A stretch of 64,000 nucleotides of DNA, taken from assembly GCF_023101205.1 (NCBI RefSeq), contig NZ_CP078078.1, forward strand, positions 2,551,411 to 2,615,410, read 5' to 3'. Source of the DNA: Microbacterium aurugineum (GTDB lineage: Bacteria > Actinomycetota > Actinomycetes > Actinomycetales > Microbacteriaceae). Position numbers and translations under genes: made by a program. The notes below the pieces were generated by a model that had not been told where the DNA came from, searched no databases, and worked only from the letters and a program-made list of their open reading frames with translations. Positions 35,298 to 45,292 of this stretch are shown here, piece by piece; position 1 is the stretch's first letter; each line of letters opens with the position of its first letter.

Positions 35298-36283
35298 AGC
35301 TCCTCCTGGTGCCCCGCGTGGTCGGAGACCAGCACGTCCTCGACCTCGACGATCACGTCTTCCAGGAAGCGCACCGAGGCGACCTCACGGAACGGGATGT
35401 TCACCGGCAGCTCACGCCCCAGGAACAGATCCGCGACGAGCGATGGAATGTCGACCCCGGCCGCGATCGTGAGCGGCAGCGCCCCCGGGAAGCGCGGGTT
35501 GACCTCGAGCAGCACGGCACGACCGGTGCGGTCACGACGCAGCTGCACGTTCGCGACGCCCACGAGTCCGATGGCCCGCGCGATCGATGCGGCGGTCTCC
35601 TCGAGCTCGGGGTCACGCACGGTGCGTCCGGCGATCGCGACCCCCGAGTCGACCCTGGCACGGGTGCGCGGCACGGCGGCGACCACAGCACCCGCAGCAT
35701 CGGCGATGACGTCGACCGAGTACTCCTCCCCTGGAAGGAAGTCCTGCACGATCAGGCCTTCGTCCGTGGGCAGCGCCTCGAGAGCGGCACGATCCGGCAC
35801 GAGTCGGACGCCACGGCTTCCCGCACCCTGGCGAGGCTTGGCGAAGACCGGGAACTCCCAGTCGACGGCCTCCGCCTCGGGGCCGGCGAGGACTGTGCGG
35901 GGCGTGCGACCGGTCGGGGCGCATCGCTCGGCGAGGGCGAGCTTGTCGAGCGCGGTGTTCAACGTGTCCGCCGAGGGGGCGGCCAGGACCGCGGGGGCCA
36001 GCTCGTCCCGTCGTCCGGCGAGGGCGATGAGCTCGACATCCACCGTGGAGATCACGAGGTCGAGGGCGTCGGCTTCGACCATCCGCGCGATGGCCGGCAC
36101 GAAGTCCACGTCCCGCCCCGGTGGCACCAGACGACGCTGCGCCGGGGGCACCAGATAGATGCCGCTCGCCCATCCGTCCATGTCGGCGGCGAACACGGTC
36201 AGATCGGCTCGGCGGAGGAGGGAGCGGATCACGGCCACACCTGCCGGACCTCCCGCGCCGGTCACCAGTACGCGCGTCGTCAT
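35294..36283 (-). CDS. ATP-grasp ligase (carbamoyl-phosphate synthase-like)
   Basis: A 329-residue ATP-grasp enzyme. Preceding Rossmann-like domain: VLVTGAGGPAGVAVIRSL and FAADMDGWASGIY. ATP-binding elements: FPVFAKPRQGAGSRGV, a Q-DFLPGEEYSVDVI segment, and the metal site VLLEVNPRFPGALPLTIAAG with Glu and Asn. This layout is shared with PylC and peptide or amino-acid ligases that couple a carboxylate to an amine using ATP. It could attach an amino acid to an amine freed by the upstream PIG-L deacetylase. The ATG overlaps the upstream stop (TGATG). Substrates unknown. Confidence 0.85.
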   Translation of the reverse strand: MTTRVLVTGAGGPAGVAVIRSLLRRADLTVFAADMDGWASGIYLVPPAQRRLVPPGRDVDFVPAIARMVEADALDLVISTVDVELIALAGRRDELAPAVLAAPSADTLNTALDKLALAERCAPTGRTPRTVLAGPEAEAVDWEFPVFAKPRQGAGSRGVRLVPDRAALEALPTDEGLIVQDFLPGEEYSVDVIADAAGAVVAAVPRTRARVDSGVAIAGRTVRDPELEETAASIARAIGLVGVANVQLRRDRTGRAVLLEVNPRFPGALPLTIAAGVDIPSLVADLFLGRELPVNIPFREVASVRFLEDVIVEVEDVLVSDHAGHQEEL

Positions 36284-37326
36284 CAGCTCTCCCGTCGGCT
36301 GAGTTCGTGGGCACCGATGAACTCCGCCGTCTCACGCACGACCTCGAGGGGTTCGACGGCTGTCCCACCCCCGAACCGCGACCAGTATCGTGCGGTCGCC
36401 GTGACGAACTCGGGTGCGAGGTACTCCCGGCTCGCGGTCTGCGAGTGGAAGCTCTCCAGGAGCCGGAGCTTCTCGTCCAGGTACTGGTCGATCCGCACGA
36501 ACCGCGTGGGGCGGAAGTCGATCGTCGACGAGGGGCTCTGGTAGCAGGCGACCGTGCCGACACGCCGAGTGGCCACGATCGTGGCCTCACTCACGGCCCG
36601 GTGATCCTGGTGTCTGTCGTGACCCGAATGCGTGTAGACGATGGTGGGGCGGATCTCCTGCACCACCTCTTCGATGAGGCGCACGGTCGATCCGCCGCCG
36701 GGGATCTCGGTGTCGACGAGGTCCTTGAGGAAGAGCCGGGCGCCGAGCAACTCGGCCGCGGCCAGCGACTCGTCCTGTCGGCTGTCGGCGTCACCGCCTC
36801 TGGCACCGCGGGAGAGGGTGAGGATCGTGATCTCGTCGCCCGCCCTGGCGTGGGCCGCGAGAAGTCCGCCGACGCCGATCTCCACGTCATCGGGGTGCGC
36901 GCCGATCGCGAGCACCCGTTCCGGTTGGCGGGCCCCCTCCCGGCGCCGACGCCCCTCCTCGATCAGCCGGGTGACGGACTCGACGAGTTTGGCGTTGTCG
37001 AGCGGTTTCGTGAGGAACTCGTCCGCCTGCGCACGCAGCGCGGAGACCGCGTACTCGACGGAGACGTGGGCCGTCATCACCAGCACGGGCACGGTCGGAA
37101 CCGTTCGACGCAGCTCGGCCAGCAACTCCAGGCCGCTCAGCCCCGGCATCTCGATGTCGGTCACGACGACGTCGGGGCGCTGAGCGCCGACACGCTCGAC
37201 GGCGACCTGACCGTCTTCCGCGACATCGACGATGCAGCCCGCCCGCCGCTCGAGCACGGTCTTGACGAGCAGGGCGACGTCCGGATCGTCATCGACGACG
37301 AGAACGCGAGGAGAATCCTCAGGCAT
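36283..37326 (-). CDS. Response regulator receiver fused to PIG-L/LmbE deacetylase
   Basis: A 347-residue two-domain protein. Residues 6-122: complete receiver with acidic pocket VVDDDPD, phospho-acceptor Asp57 in VTDIEMPGLSG, Thr85 and Lys107. After an Arg-rich linker (125-136) comes a PIG-L zinc deacetylase (137-347) with AHPDDVEIGVGG (143-154) and GHDRHQDHRAV (235-245), the metal and catalytic residues of the MshB/BshB/LmbE family that removes acetyl from GlcNAc conjugates. Both halves look functional, implying phosphorylation-controlled deacetylation. AAGGAGAGC precedes the ATG. First gene of the operon; I do not know a characterised protein with this architecture. Confidence 0.9.
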   Translation of the reverse strand: MPEDSPRVLVVDDDPDVALLVKTVLERRAGCIVDVAEDGQVAVERVGAQRPDVVVTDIEMPGLSGLELLAELRRTVPTVPVLVMTAHVSVEYAVSALRAQADEFLTKPLDNAKLVESVTRLIEEGRRRREGARQPERVLAIGAHPDDVEIGVGGLLAAHARAGDEITILTLSRGARGGDADSRQDESLAAAELLGARLFLKDLVDTEIPGGGSTVRLIEEVVQEIRPTIVYTHSGHDRHQDHRAVSEATIVATRRVGTVACYQSPSSTIDFRPTRFVRIDQYLDEKLRLLESFHSQTASREYLAPEFVTATARYWSRFGGGTAVEPLEVVRETAEFIGAHELSRRES

Positions 37327-37469
37327 GGATACAGCTCTCCTTGGGGAGGTTCCCTGACCGATGGGGATCGGCCTGCGATCTCGGTGCCTTCATCACCGGA
37401 ACCGCCGGGAAAGTCGAGCGGGGTATGTCGATTCTGGCATACACGGCCGTCTTCCCCGCGACTTCGTTC

Positions 37470-37784
37470 TCACGAGGTCGCACGTGCCGCGCGCTTCTCC
37501 TGCTGATACACCCGGATCGCCTCGTAGCGCTCTGCGGACCGAGCCCGACGCTTGGCCGCCTCCTCGTCGCGGTTCTTCGGGGGCGCCGTCGTGACGAGCT
37601 CGTCCAGGAGCACCCGGGTCGCCTGAGCGATCTCGGTGACAGCGCGATCGAACACGGCTCGATTGGCACGGGACGGTGCCGTCGTCCCGGCGATCTTGCG
37701 CACGAACTGCAGGGCTGCGTCGTGGCACTCGTCGTCGGTCGCGGCAGGCTCGAGGTTGTTGAGCGGGACGATGTTTCGGCACAT
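37470..37784 (-). CDS. DUF2277 family protein
   Basis: A 104-residue cytoplasmic protein that starts MCRNIVPLNNLEPAATDDECHDAALQFVRKIAG, the near-invariant opening of DUF2277 (MCRNIKxLxNFxPPxTxxE). It ends in a basic helix. The family is widespread in actinobacteria, small and helical, with no known activity. Transcribed alone between guaB and the seven-gene operon, with 143 bp before the next gene downstream. Confidence 0.88.
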   Translation of the reverse strand: MCRNIVPLNNLEPAATDDECHDAALQFVRKIAGTTAPSRANRAVFDRAVTEIAQATRVLLDELVTTAPPKNRDEEAAKRRARSAERYEAIRVYQQEKRAARATS

Positions 37785-37882
37785 ACCCGCACGCTACGCC
37801 TGGGGCCGCGTCGGCGGAAGAGTCCGTGCGACCGTGCCGCGTCCGGAGGGGATGGTGCGGGCGTCGACGGCGGGGACACCAC

Positions 37883-37926
37883 GACGAGGAGGGACCGGAT
37901 ACCGCGGTATCCGGTCCCTCCTCGTC
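37883..37926 (-). terminator. Perfect 44-bp palindrome, guaB terminator
   Basis: The sequence is a perfect palindrome centred between 37904 and 37905 (arms gacgaggagggaccggatac...). It starts 9 nt after the guaB stop. A 20-bp GC-rich stem is ample for intrinsic termination in actinobacteria despite the lack of a U-tract. Confidence 0.8.
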
Positions 37927-37934
37927 TGCCGGGG

Positions 37935-39553
<1,619 letters not shown>

Positions 39554-39690
39554 CCCAGATCCCCGTCGTTACCGGACCGTTGGCCCCGACGGTAGGTGAT
39601 TCGCCGATCGCGCATTACGCTCAAGTGCGTCGTCCATCCCCGCGGTCGAACCCGACACCGCGGAGACACAGCACTCAAAGTGGAGGTTGC

Positions 39691-41043
39691 GTGGGACCCA
39701 CAACAATCGCCGTGCATCGAAAGCGCCCCTGGCTGGTCGCCTTCCTCGGTATCCTCATGGCGCTCAGCGCCGTCTTGCTCCTGCCCCCTTCATCGGCCTC
39801 AGCCGAGACGACGGACGACGGACAGGAGATCACCGACTTCTACTTCGCCGGTGTCGTCACCAACGCGGACGAGCCCGTCGAAGGCGTCGTCATGTCCATC
39901 GAGGGCAACGGCTTCGAGGCCGAGACCGAGACCGACGCCGAGGGCAAGTGGCGCCTGTACGTGCCCGAGAAGGAGACGTACACCCTCACGGTCGACGAAT
40001 CCACGCTTCCGGACGGAGTGATCGTCGACGCGACCCAGCTCCCCGAAGGCATCCAGCCCGTGTCGGGGACGACGGCCTCGTTCGAGCTCGAATTCGGCCT
40101 CACCGGGACCAAGATCGTCAACTTCTTCCTCGGTGCCGGCGAACGGGTGACGGTCTCCTTCCTCGATCAGCTCCTCTCGCGCATGGTGGGCGGACTGAAC
40201 TTCGGTCTCCTGCTCGGCCTCGCCTCGATGGGCGCCGCGCTGATCTACGGGACCACCCGCCTGTCGAACTTCGCCCACGGTGAGATGGTCACGTGGGGCG
40301 CGGTGGTCATGCTGCTCTTCACCACGTTCTGGAACCTTCCGCCCTGGCTCGGCATCCTCGCCGCGGTCGTGGGCGGTGCGGCACTCGGCTGGGCCCTGGA
40401 TGCGGGGATCTGGAAGCCTCTGCGCCGCCGAGGCCTGGGTGTCGTCCAACTGATGATCGTGAGCATCGGCCTCTCCCTCGCCCTGCGCTACGGCATGCAG
40501 TACATGATCGGCGGGAGCACCTACCAGCTGCCGGGCGCGAGTCCCGAGCCGATCAAGCTCGGGCCCATCTCGCTCTCCTACATCGACATGATCGCGATGG
40601 CGACGAGCATCATCGTGATCCTCGGCGTGGCCTTCTTCCTCACCAGGACCCGCACCGGAAAGGCGACCCGAGCGATCTCGGACAACCCGCAGCTGGCCGC
40701 CGCATCGGGCATCGACGTCGACAAGGTGATCCGCACGGTGTGGATCCTGGCCGGCACGCTCGCGGCGATCTCCGGCATCCTGTGGGCGTACTTCCGCCCC
40801 GGGGTCAAGTGGGACATGGGTATGCAGATGCTGCTGCTGATGTTCTGTGCGATCACGCTCGGCGGTCTCGGCTCCGCGATCGGCGCCCTGATCGGCTCGA
40901 TCATCGTCGGCCTCGCGGTCGAGGTGTCGACCTTGTTCGGCGTACCGACAGACCTCAAGTACGCGACAGCACTGGTCGCACTGATCGTGATCCTGCTGGT
41001 GCGACCGCAGGGCATCCTCGGGCGCAAGGAAAGGTTGGGCTGA
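39691..41043 (+). CDS. livH: Branched-chain amino-acid-type ABC permease LivH with extra N-terminal secreted domain
   Basis: A 450-residue protein, about 150 longer than ordinary LivH. The GTG at 39691 with GGAGGT 6 nt before it starts a signal-anchor (LVAFLGILMALSAVLLLPPSSASA, about 15-37). Residues about 45-130 form a carboxypeptidase-regulatory-like beta sandwich (FYFAGVVTNADEPVEGVVMSI, EAETETDAEGKWRLYVPE, YTLTVDES), predicted outside the membrane. From about 150 the canonical LivH follows: LASMGAALIYGTTRLSNFAHGE, then the coupling region AISDNPQLAAASGIDVDKVIRTVW, ending VRPQGILGRKERLG. First gene of livHMGF. Confidence 0.88.
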   Translation: MGPTTIAVHRKRPWLVAFLGILMALSAVLLLPPSSASAETTDDGQEITDFYFAGVVTNADEPVEGVVMSIEGNGFEAETETDAEGKWRLYVPEKETYTLTVDESTLPDGVIVDATQLPEGIQPVSGTTASFELEFGLTGTKIVNFFLGAGERVTVSFLDQLLSRMVGGLNFGLLLGLASMGAALIYGTTRLSNFAHGEMVTWGAVVMLLFTTFWNLPPWLGILAAVVGGAALGWALDAGIWKPLRRRGLGVVQLMIVSIGLSLALRYGMQYMIGGSTYQLPGASPEPIKLGPISLSYIDMIAMATSIIVILGVAFFLTRTRTGKATRAISDNPQLAAASGIDVDKVIRTVWILAGTLAAISGILWAYFRPGVKWDMGMQMLLLMFCAITLGGLGSAIGALIGSIIVGLAVEVSTLFGVPTDLKYATALVALIVILLVRPQGILGRKERLG

Positions 41044-41046
41044 CGC

Positions 41047-42024
41047 ATGGACTTCGGCAGTATTTTCGGCAACACCGCCTCCTATCTCTTCAGCCCGACG
41101 ACGATCGCCTACGCGCTCGCGGCAACGGGCCTCGCCGTGCACTTCGGATACACCGGACTGCTCAACTTCGGCATGGCGGCCTTCATGGCCATCGGCGCCT
41201 ACGGCTATGCGATCTCGATCCTGACGTTCGGCTTCCCCTGGTGGGCGGCGCTTCTGGTCGGCCTGCTCGGCGGGGCGGTGTTCGCTCTCGTGCTCGGTAT
41301 CCCCACCCTCCGTCTGCGCGCCGACTATCTGGCCATCGCGACCATCGCGACCGCCGAGGTGGTGCGCCTGTTGTTCGTGACCGAGCTGTTCAAGGACTGG
41401 ACGAACTCGGCGGGCGGACTCTCGGGCTATCACCAGAGCTTCCGCGATGCGAACCCGTTCCCTCCCGGCACCTACGGCTTCGGACCGTGGACCTACAACG
41501 CGACGGACCTCTGGGTCCGAGTCGTCGGTCTGATCAGCCTCGCGGTCGCGGTGCTCGTGGTGTGGGCGCTCATGCGCAGCCCGTGGGGTCGTGTGCTCAA
41601 GGGCATCCGCGAGGATGAGGACGCGGTGCGCTCGCTCGGCAAGAACGTCTTCGCCTACAAGATGCAGGCCCTCGTGGTGGGTGGCGTGATCGGTGCCCTC
41701 GGCGGCGTCGTGTTCATCCTGCCGTCCGCGGTGATCCCCGGCAGCTACTCCACGTCGCTGACGTTCTTCCTGTGGACGATCCTCCTCCTCGGAGGTGCGG
41801 CGACCGTGCTCGGACCCACACTCGGCGCCGTGCTGTTCTGGGTGGTGTTCGCCTTCCTCGGCGCGCTCCTCCCCGCGATGGCGAACGCCGGCTACCTCCC
41901 GATGTCCAGCGCGCAAGCCGACGTCGTGCGGTACATCGTGATCGGTGTCGTGCTGATGCTGATCGTCATTTTCCGCCCCCAGGGCATCCTCGGAAACAAG
42001 AGGGAGATGACCTTTGTCAAGTAA
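41047..42024 (+). CDS. livM: Branched-chain amino-acid-type ABC permease LivM
   Basis: A 325-residue permease with about nine hydrophobic spans. LivM hallmarks: TGLLNFGMAAFMAIGAYGYA, the IPTLRLRADYLAIATIATAE segment, GRVLKGIREDEDAVRSLGKNVFAYKMQA coupling region, and FRPQGILGNKREMTFVK at the end. Starts 3 nt after livH and overlaps the livG start by 11 nt. Imports a hydrophobic amino acid or a related small solute such as urea or an amide. Confidence 0.92.
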   Translation: MDFGSIFGNTASYLFSPTTIAYALAATGLAVHFGYTGLLNFGMAAFMAIGAYGYAISILTFGFPWWAALLVGLLGGAVFALVLGIPTLRLRADYLAIATIATAEVVRLLFVTELFKDWTNSAGGLSGYHQSFRDANPFPPGTYGFGPWTYNATDLWVRVVGLISLAVAVLVVWALMRSPWGRVLKGIREDEDAVRSLGKNVFAYKMQALVVGGVIGALGGVVFILPSAVIPGSYSTSLTFFLWTILLLGGAATVLGPTLGAVLFWVVFAFLGALLPAMANAGYLPMSSAQADVVRYIVIGVVLMLIVIFRPQGILGNKREMTFVK

Positions 42025-43009
42025 CGACGACGCGGCGGTCACGCCCGCGAAGACCACACCCCGCGCCAAGACCGGCGGTCTCGCCGCCGGTCCCGCAGCC
42101 CCCGGGGTCAAGAAGGTCGACCCGATCCTCATCGCCGATGCCGTGGAGCGCCGCTTCGGCGGCCTCACCGCGGTCGACGTCGATCACCTGGAGATCCCTC
42201 GCGGGGCGATCACCGCCCTGATCGGTCCGAACGGTGCCGGGAAGACGACCCTGTTCAACCTGCTGTGCGGCTTCGACAAACCGAACGCCGGCACCTGGTC
42301 GTTCGACGGCAAGAACCTCTCGGGCATCCCCTCCTTCAAGGTGGCGAGGATGGGACAGGTGCGCACGTTCCAGCTGACCAAGTCGCTGTCGCTGCTCACC
42401 GTGCTCGAGAACATGAAACTCGGCGCGAAGGACCAGCGCGGCGAAGGGTTCTGGGCGGGCTTGTTCCCCTTCCTCTGGCGCACGCAGGACCAGGAGATCG
42501 AGGCGCGCGCGCACGAACTCCTCACCCGCTTCAAGCTCGACGCCAAGGAGCAGGACTTCGCGGCATCACTCTCGGGCGGTCAGCGCAAGCTCCTCGAGAT
42601 GGCCCGCGCCCTCATGAGCGATCCGACCCTGGTCATGCTCGATGAGCCGATGGCCGGCGTCAATCCCGCCCTCACGCAGTCCTTGCTCGAGCACATCCTC
42701 GACCTCAAGGAGCAGGGGATGACCGTGCTGTTCGTCGAGCACGACATGCACATGGTCCGGCACATCGCCGACTGGGTGGTCGTGATGGCCGAGGGGCGGG
42801 TCGTGGCCGAGGGGCCGCCCGACCAGGTCATGGAGGACCCCGCCGTCGTGGACGCCTACCTCGGGGCGCACCAGGATCTCGATCTCGGTGCCGTCACCGG
42901 TCGCCTCCCCGTGATCTCGGAGGAGGACGCGATCCGCATCCGGGAGAAGATCGAGACCGAGGTCGAGGCCGAAGAAGAGGCCGAGGACATCGAGGAGAAG
43001 AAGTCATGA
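42014..43009 (+). CDS. livG: Branched-chain amino-acid-type ABC ATPase LivG
   Basis: A 331-residue ATPase. Walker A GPNGAGKTT near 77, signature LSGGQRKLLEMARAL, Walker B LVMLDEPMAGVNP, the LivG-specific long insertion around KLGAKDQRGEGFWAGLFPFLWR and the C-terminal VAEGPPDQVMEDPAVVDAYLG. N- and C-terminal extensions are unusual: about 40 polar residues at the front and an acidic tail EVEAEEEAEDIEEKKS. TTG start at 42014 is preceded by GAGGGAGA. Confidence 0.92.
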   Translation: MSSNDDAAVTPAKTTPRAKTGGLAAGPAAPGVKKVDPILIADAVERRFGGLTAVDVDHLEIPRGAITALIGPNGAGKTTLFNLLCGFDKPNAGTWSFDGKNLSGIPSFKVARMGQVRTFQLTKSLSLLTVLENMKLGAKDQRGEGFWAGLFPFLWRTQDQEIEARAHELLTRFKLDAKEQDFAASLSGGQRKLLEMARALMSDPTLVMLDEPMAGVNPALTQSLLEHILDLKEQGMTVLFVEHDMHMVRHIADWVVVMAEGRVVAEGPPDQVMEDPAVVDAYLGAHQDLDLGAVTGRLPVISEEDAIRIREKIETEVEAEEEAEDIEEKKS

Positions 43010-43773
43010 CCGACGCCCCCGTCGAACGCAACGAGATCAAGAACGACGACGTCATCGTCGAGCTGACCGATGTGCACGCCGGCTACCTGCCGGGAGTGAA
43101 CATCCTCAACGGAGCCAACCTCGTGGCCCACAAGGGCGAGTTGATCGGCATCATCGGACCGAACGGCGCCGGCAAGTCGACCCTGCTCAAGGCGATCTTC
43201 GGCATGGTCGAGATCCGCTCGGGCGACGTCACGGTGAAGGGCGAGAGCATCGTGGGCCTCAAGGCCGACAAGCTCGTCCGCCGCGGTGTGGCCTTCGTGC
43301 CGCAGACGAACAACGTGTTCCCCTCGCTCACGATCCAGGAGAACCTGGAGATGGGGCTCTACCAGAATCCGAAGATCTTCGCCGAGCGCCTCGAGTTCGT
43401 GAGCAGCATCTTCGCCGAGCTCGGCAAGCGCCTCAAGCAGCGCGCCGGATCGCTCTCGGGCGGTGAGCGGCAGATGGTCGCGATGTCCCGAGCGCTCATG
43501 ATGGACCCCTCCGTGCTGCTGCTCGACGAGCCGTCGGCCGGCCTCTCCCCCGTGCGGCAGGACGATGCCTTCATCCGGGTCTCCGACATCAACAAGGCCG
43601 GCGTGACGACGATCATGGTGGAGCAGAACGCCCGGCGCTGCCTGCAGATCTGCGACCGCGGTTACGTGCTCGATCAGGGCAAGGATGCCTACGAGGGTTC
43701 CGGTCGCGAGCTGTTGAACGATCCGAAGGTCATCGGCCTCTACCTGGGGACGCTCGGGACCGACGCCGCCTGA
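43006..43773 (+). CDS. livF: Branched-chain amino-acid-type ABC ATPase LivF
   Basis: A 255-residue ATPase, partner of LivG. Walker A GPNGAGKST, Q-loop TNNVFPSLTIQENL, signature LSGGERQMVAMSRAL, Walker B VLLLDEPSAGLSP, H-loop VEQNARRCLQ. Ends DPKVIGLYLGTLGTDAA. ATG overlaps the livG stop by 4 nt. Last gene of the rightward operon, followed at once by a strong terminator. Confidence 0.93.
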   Translation: MTDAPVERNEIKNDDVIVELTDVHAGYLPGVNILNGANLVAHKGELIGIIGPNGAGKSTLLKAIFGMVEIRSGDVTVKGESIVGLKADKLVRRGVAFVPQTNNVFPSLTIQENLEMGLYQNPKIFAERLEFVSSIFAELGKRLKQRAGSLSGGERQMVAMSRALMMDPSVLLLDEPSAGLSPVRQDDAFIRVSDINKAGVTTIMVEQNARRCLQICDRGYVLDQGKDAYEGSGRELLNDPKVIGLYLGTLGTDAA

Positions 43774-43776
43774 CGT

Positions 43777-43832
43777 TCCGGTCGCGAAAAGGCTCGGTAT
43801 CCGCGCGGATACCGAGCCTTTTTGCGACCGGA
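43777..43832 (+). terminator. Strong terminator after livF
   Basis: Arms of 27 nt (tccggtcgcgaaaaggctcggtatccg and complement, one G-U pair) begin 3 nt after the livF stop. The A-rich and T-rich segments inside the arms (gaaaagg/cctttttgc) make it a textbook factor-independent terminator. Confidence 0.88.
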
Positions 43833-43851
43833 GCAGGGTGACCGCACAGAA

Positions 43852-43884
43852 GAAGGCCCCGGATGGCGTGCATCCGGGGCCTTC
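43852..43884 (-). terminator. Terminator of the leftward binding-protein gene
   Basis: A 14-bp perfect stem (gaaggccccggatg and complement) with a 5-nt loop lies 10 nt beyond the stop of the convergent gene. Confidence 0.8.
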
Positions 43885-43894
43885 CTGTGCGCGA

Positions 43895-45148
43895 TTACTT
43901 GATGCGCGAGGTGACGTTGTCGGCGTCGAACTCGTAGACGCCGATCGCGGCGCCCTTCGGGTCGTTGTTCTCGTCGAACGTGATGTCGCCGGAGAGGCCG
44001 TCGTAGTCCGCGGTGCCGCCGCCGTTGATGATGTCGGCGCACTCCGCGAACGTGGAGCACTTCTCGCCATCGCCGTCGCCACCGGAGACGGTGCGCATCT
44101 GCTCCGCCATGTCCGCACCCTCGACCGAGCCGGCGGCCAGAGCCGACAGCGCCATCAGGACCACGGCGTCGTACGCCTCGGCGGAGTACGTCACGGCGTC
44201 GATCGGGTCGTTGCCGTCAGCCGTCCAGACCTCGTTCAGCTGGTCGAGGAAATCCTGCGGCAGCTCGGCGCCGGCGCGGGTGCCCTTCGAGCCCTCGAGG
44301 CTGACGGGGATGTCGGTGCCCCAGTCCTTGAGGTTGCCGTCGACGAGGTACAGCGACCCGGTGTCGACCCCGGCGTTGCCGAGGAGCGGCGCGATGGTCG
44401 CGAACTGGTCGTACGACACGACGGCCACGGCGTCGGGGTTCGCCGCAGCGATCTCCGAGACCTGCGCGTTGAACTGGCCGTCACCCTGGTTGTAGGACGC
44501 ATCCGCGACGACCTCGCCGCCGGTGCTCTCGAACGTCGCCTTGATGGCTTCGAAGAGACCGGTGCCGTACGGGTCGTTCTGGTAGATGATGCCGAGCGTC
44601 TTGTGACCGTCCTCGGCGATCTCGTTGCCGAGGACCTCGCCCTGGAGGTTGTCGCTCGGTGCCGTGCGGAAGTACAGCGGGTTGATGCCCGTGAAGTCCG
44701 GGGACGTGTTCGACGGCGAGACGGTGAGGATGCCCGCACCGGCGTTGCCGTCGAGGATGAGCTTGGTGACGCTCGACGATGCGGCACCGACCATGGCCGT
44801 GATGCCGGCGTTCTGCAGGTTGGTGATCGAGGTCTCATACGCCTTGTTGTCGAGGTCGCCCTCGTCGGCGGTGGTGAGGTCGATGGTCACGCCGGCGTCA
44901 GCCTCGTTGATCTGGTTGACGGCCAGCTGGACACCGGCCTCCATCGGAGCGCCGAGGAACGCGAGCGAACCGGTCGCGGGCAGGAGCGAGCCGAGCTTGA
45001 GCGTCAGATCGACGGCCGGCTTCTCACCACCCTCGCTCGGCTCGGCGTTCGGCGTGCTGCTGCAGCCGGCGACGACGATGGCGGATGCGCTGATCAAAGC
45101 GATCCCGGCGAAGACCTTCGCGGTGCGCGAGCCCTTCAGTGCGTTCAT
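43895..45148 (-). CDS. Branched-chain amino-acid-type ABC substrate-binding lipoprotein
   Basis: A 417-residue Leu/Ile/Val-binding-type (peripla_BP_6) protein. Signal peptide and lipobox AIVVAGC put the mature N-terminus on the membrane surface. Domain signs: LKLGSLLPATGSLAFLGAPMEAGVQLAVNQIN, the MVGAASSSVTKLI loop that contacts the ligand amino group, IIYQNDPYGTGLFEAIKATFE. Convergent to livHMGF and evidently the binding partner of that transporter, but on its own transcript. GGGAGC ribosome site before the ATG. Confidence 0.92.
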   Translation of the reverse strand: MNALKGSRTAKVFAGIALISASAIVVAGCSSTPNAEPSEGGEKPAVDLTLKLGSLLPATGSLAFLGAPMEAGVQLAVNQINEADAGVTIDLTTADEGDLDNKAYETSITNLQNAGITAMVGAASSSVTKLILDGNAGAGILTVSPSNTSPDFTGINPLYFRTAPSDNLQGEVLGNEIAEDGHKTLGIIYQNDPYGTGLFEAIKATFESTGGEVVADASYNQGDGQFNAQVSEIAAANPDAVAVVSYDQFATIAPLLGNAGVDTGSLYLVDGNLKDWGTDIPVSLEGSKGTRAGAELPQDFLDQLNEVWTADGNDPIDAVTYSAEAYDAVVLMALSALAAGSVEGADMAEQMRTVSGGDGDGEKCSTFAECADIINGGGTADYDGLSGDITFDENNDPKGAAIGVYEFDADNVTSRIK

Positions 45149-45292
45149 GATGCTCCCTTGCGTAACTGAACGTGGATTGTGACCACAGGCGGGTGCTCTA
45201 ACACTAGGCCGTGATACCCGCGTGCAGGGATCGCAAGTATCTCGGTGCGTTAACGATCCGAGACCGGGTTCGGGCGGAGAAGAGACCCGGGT

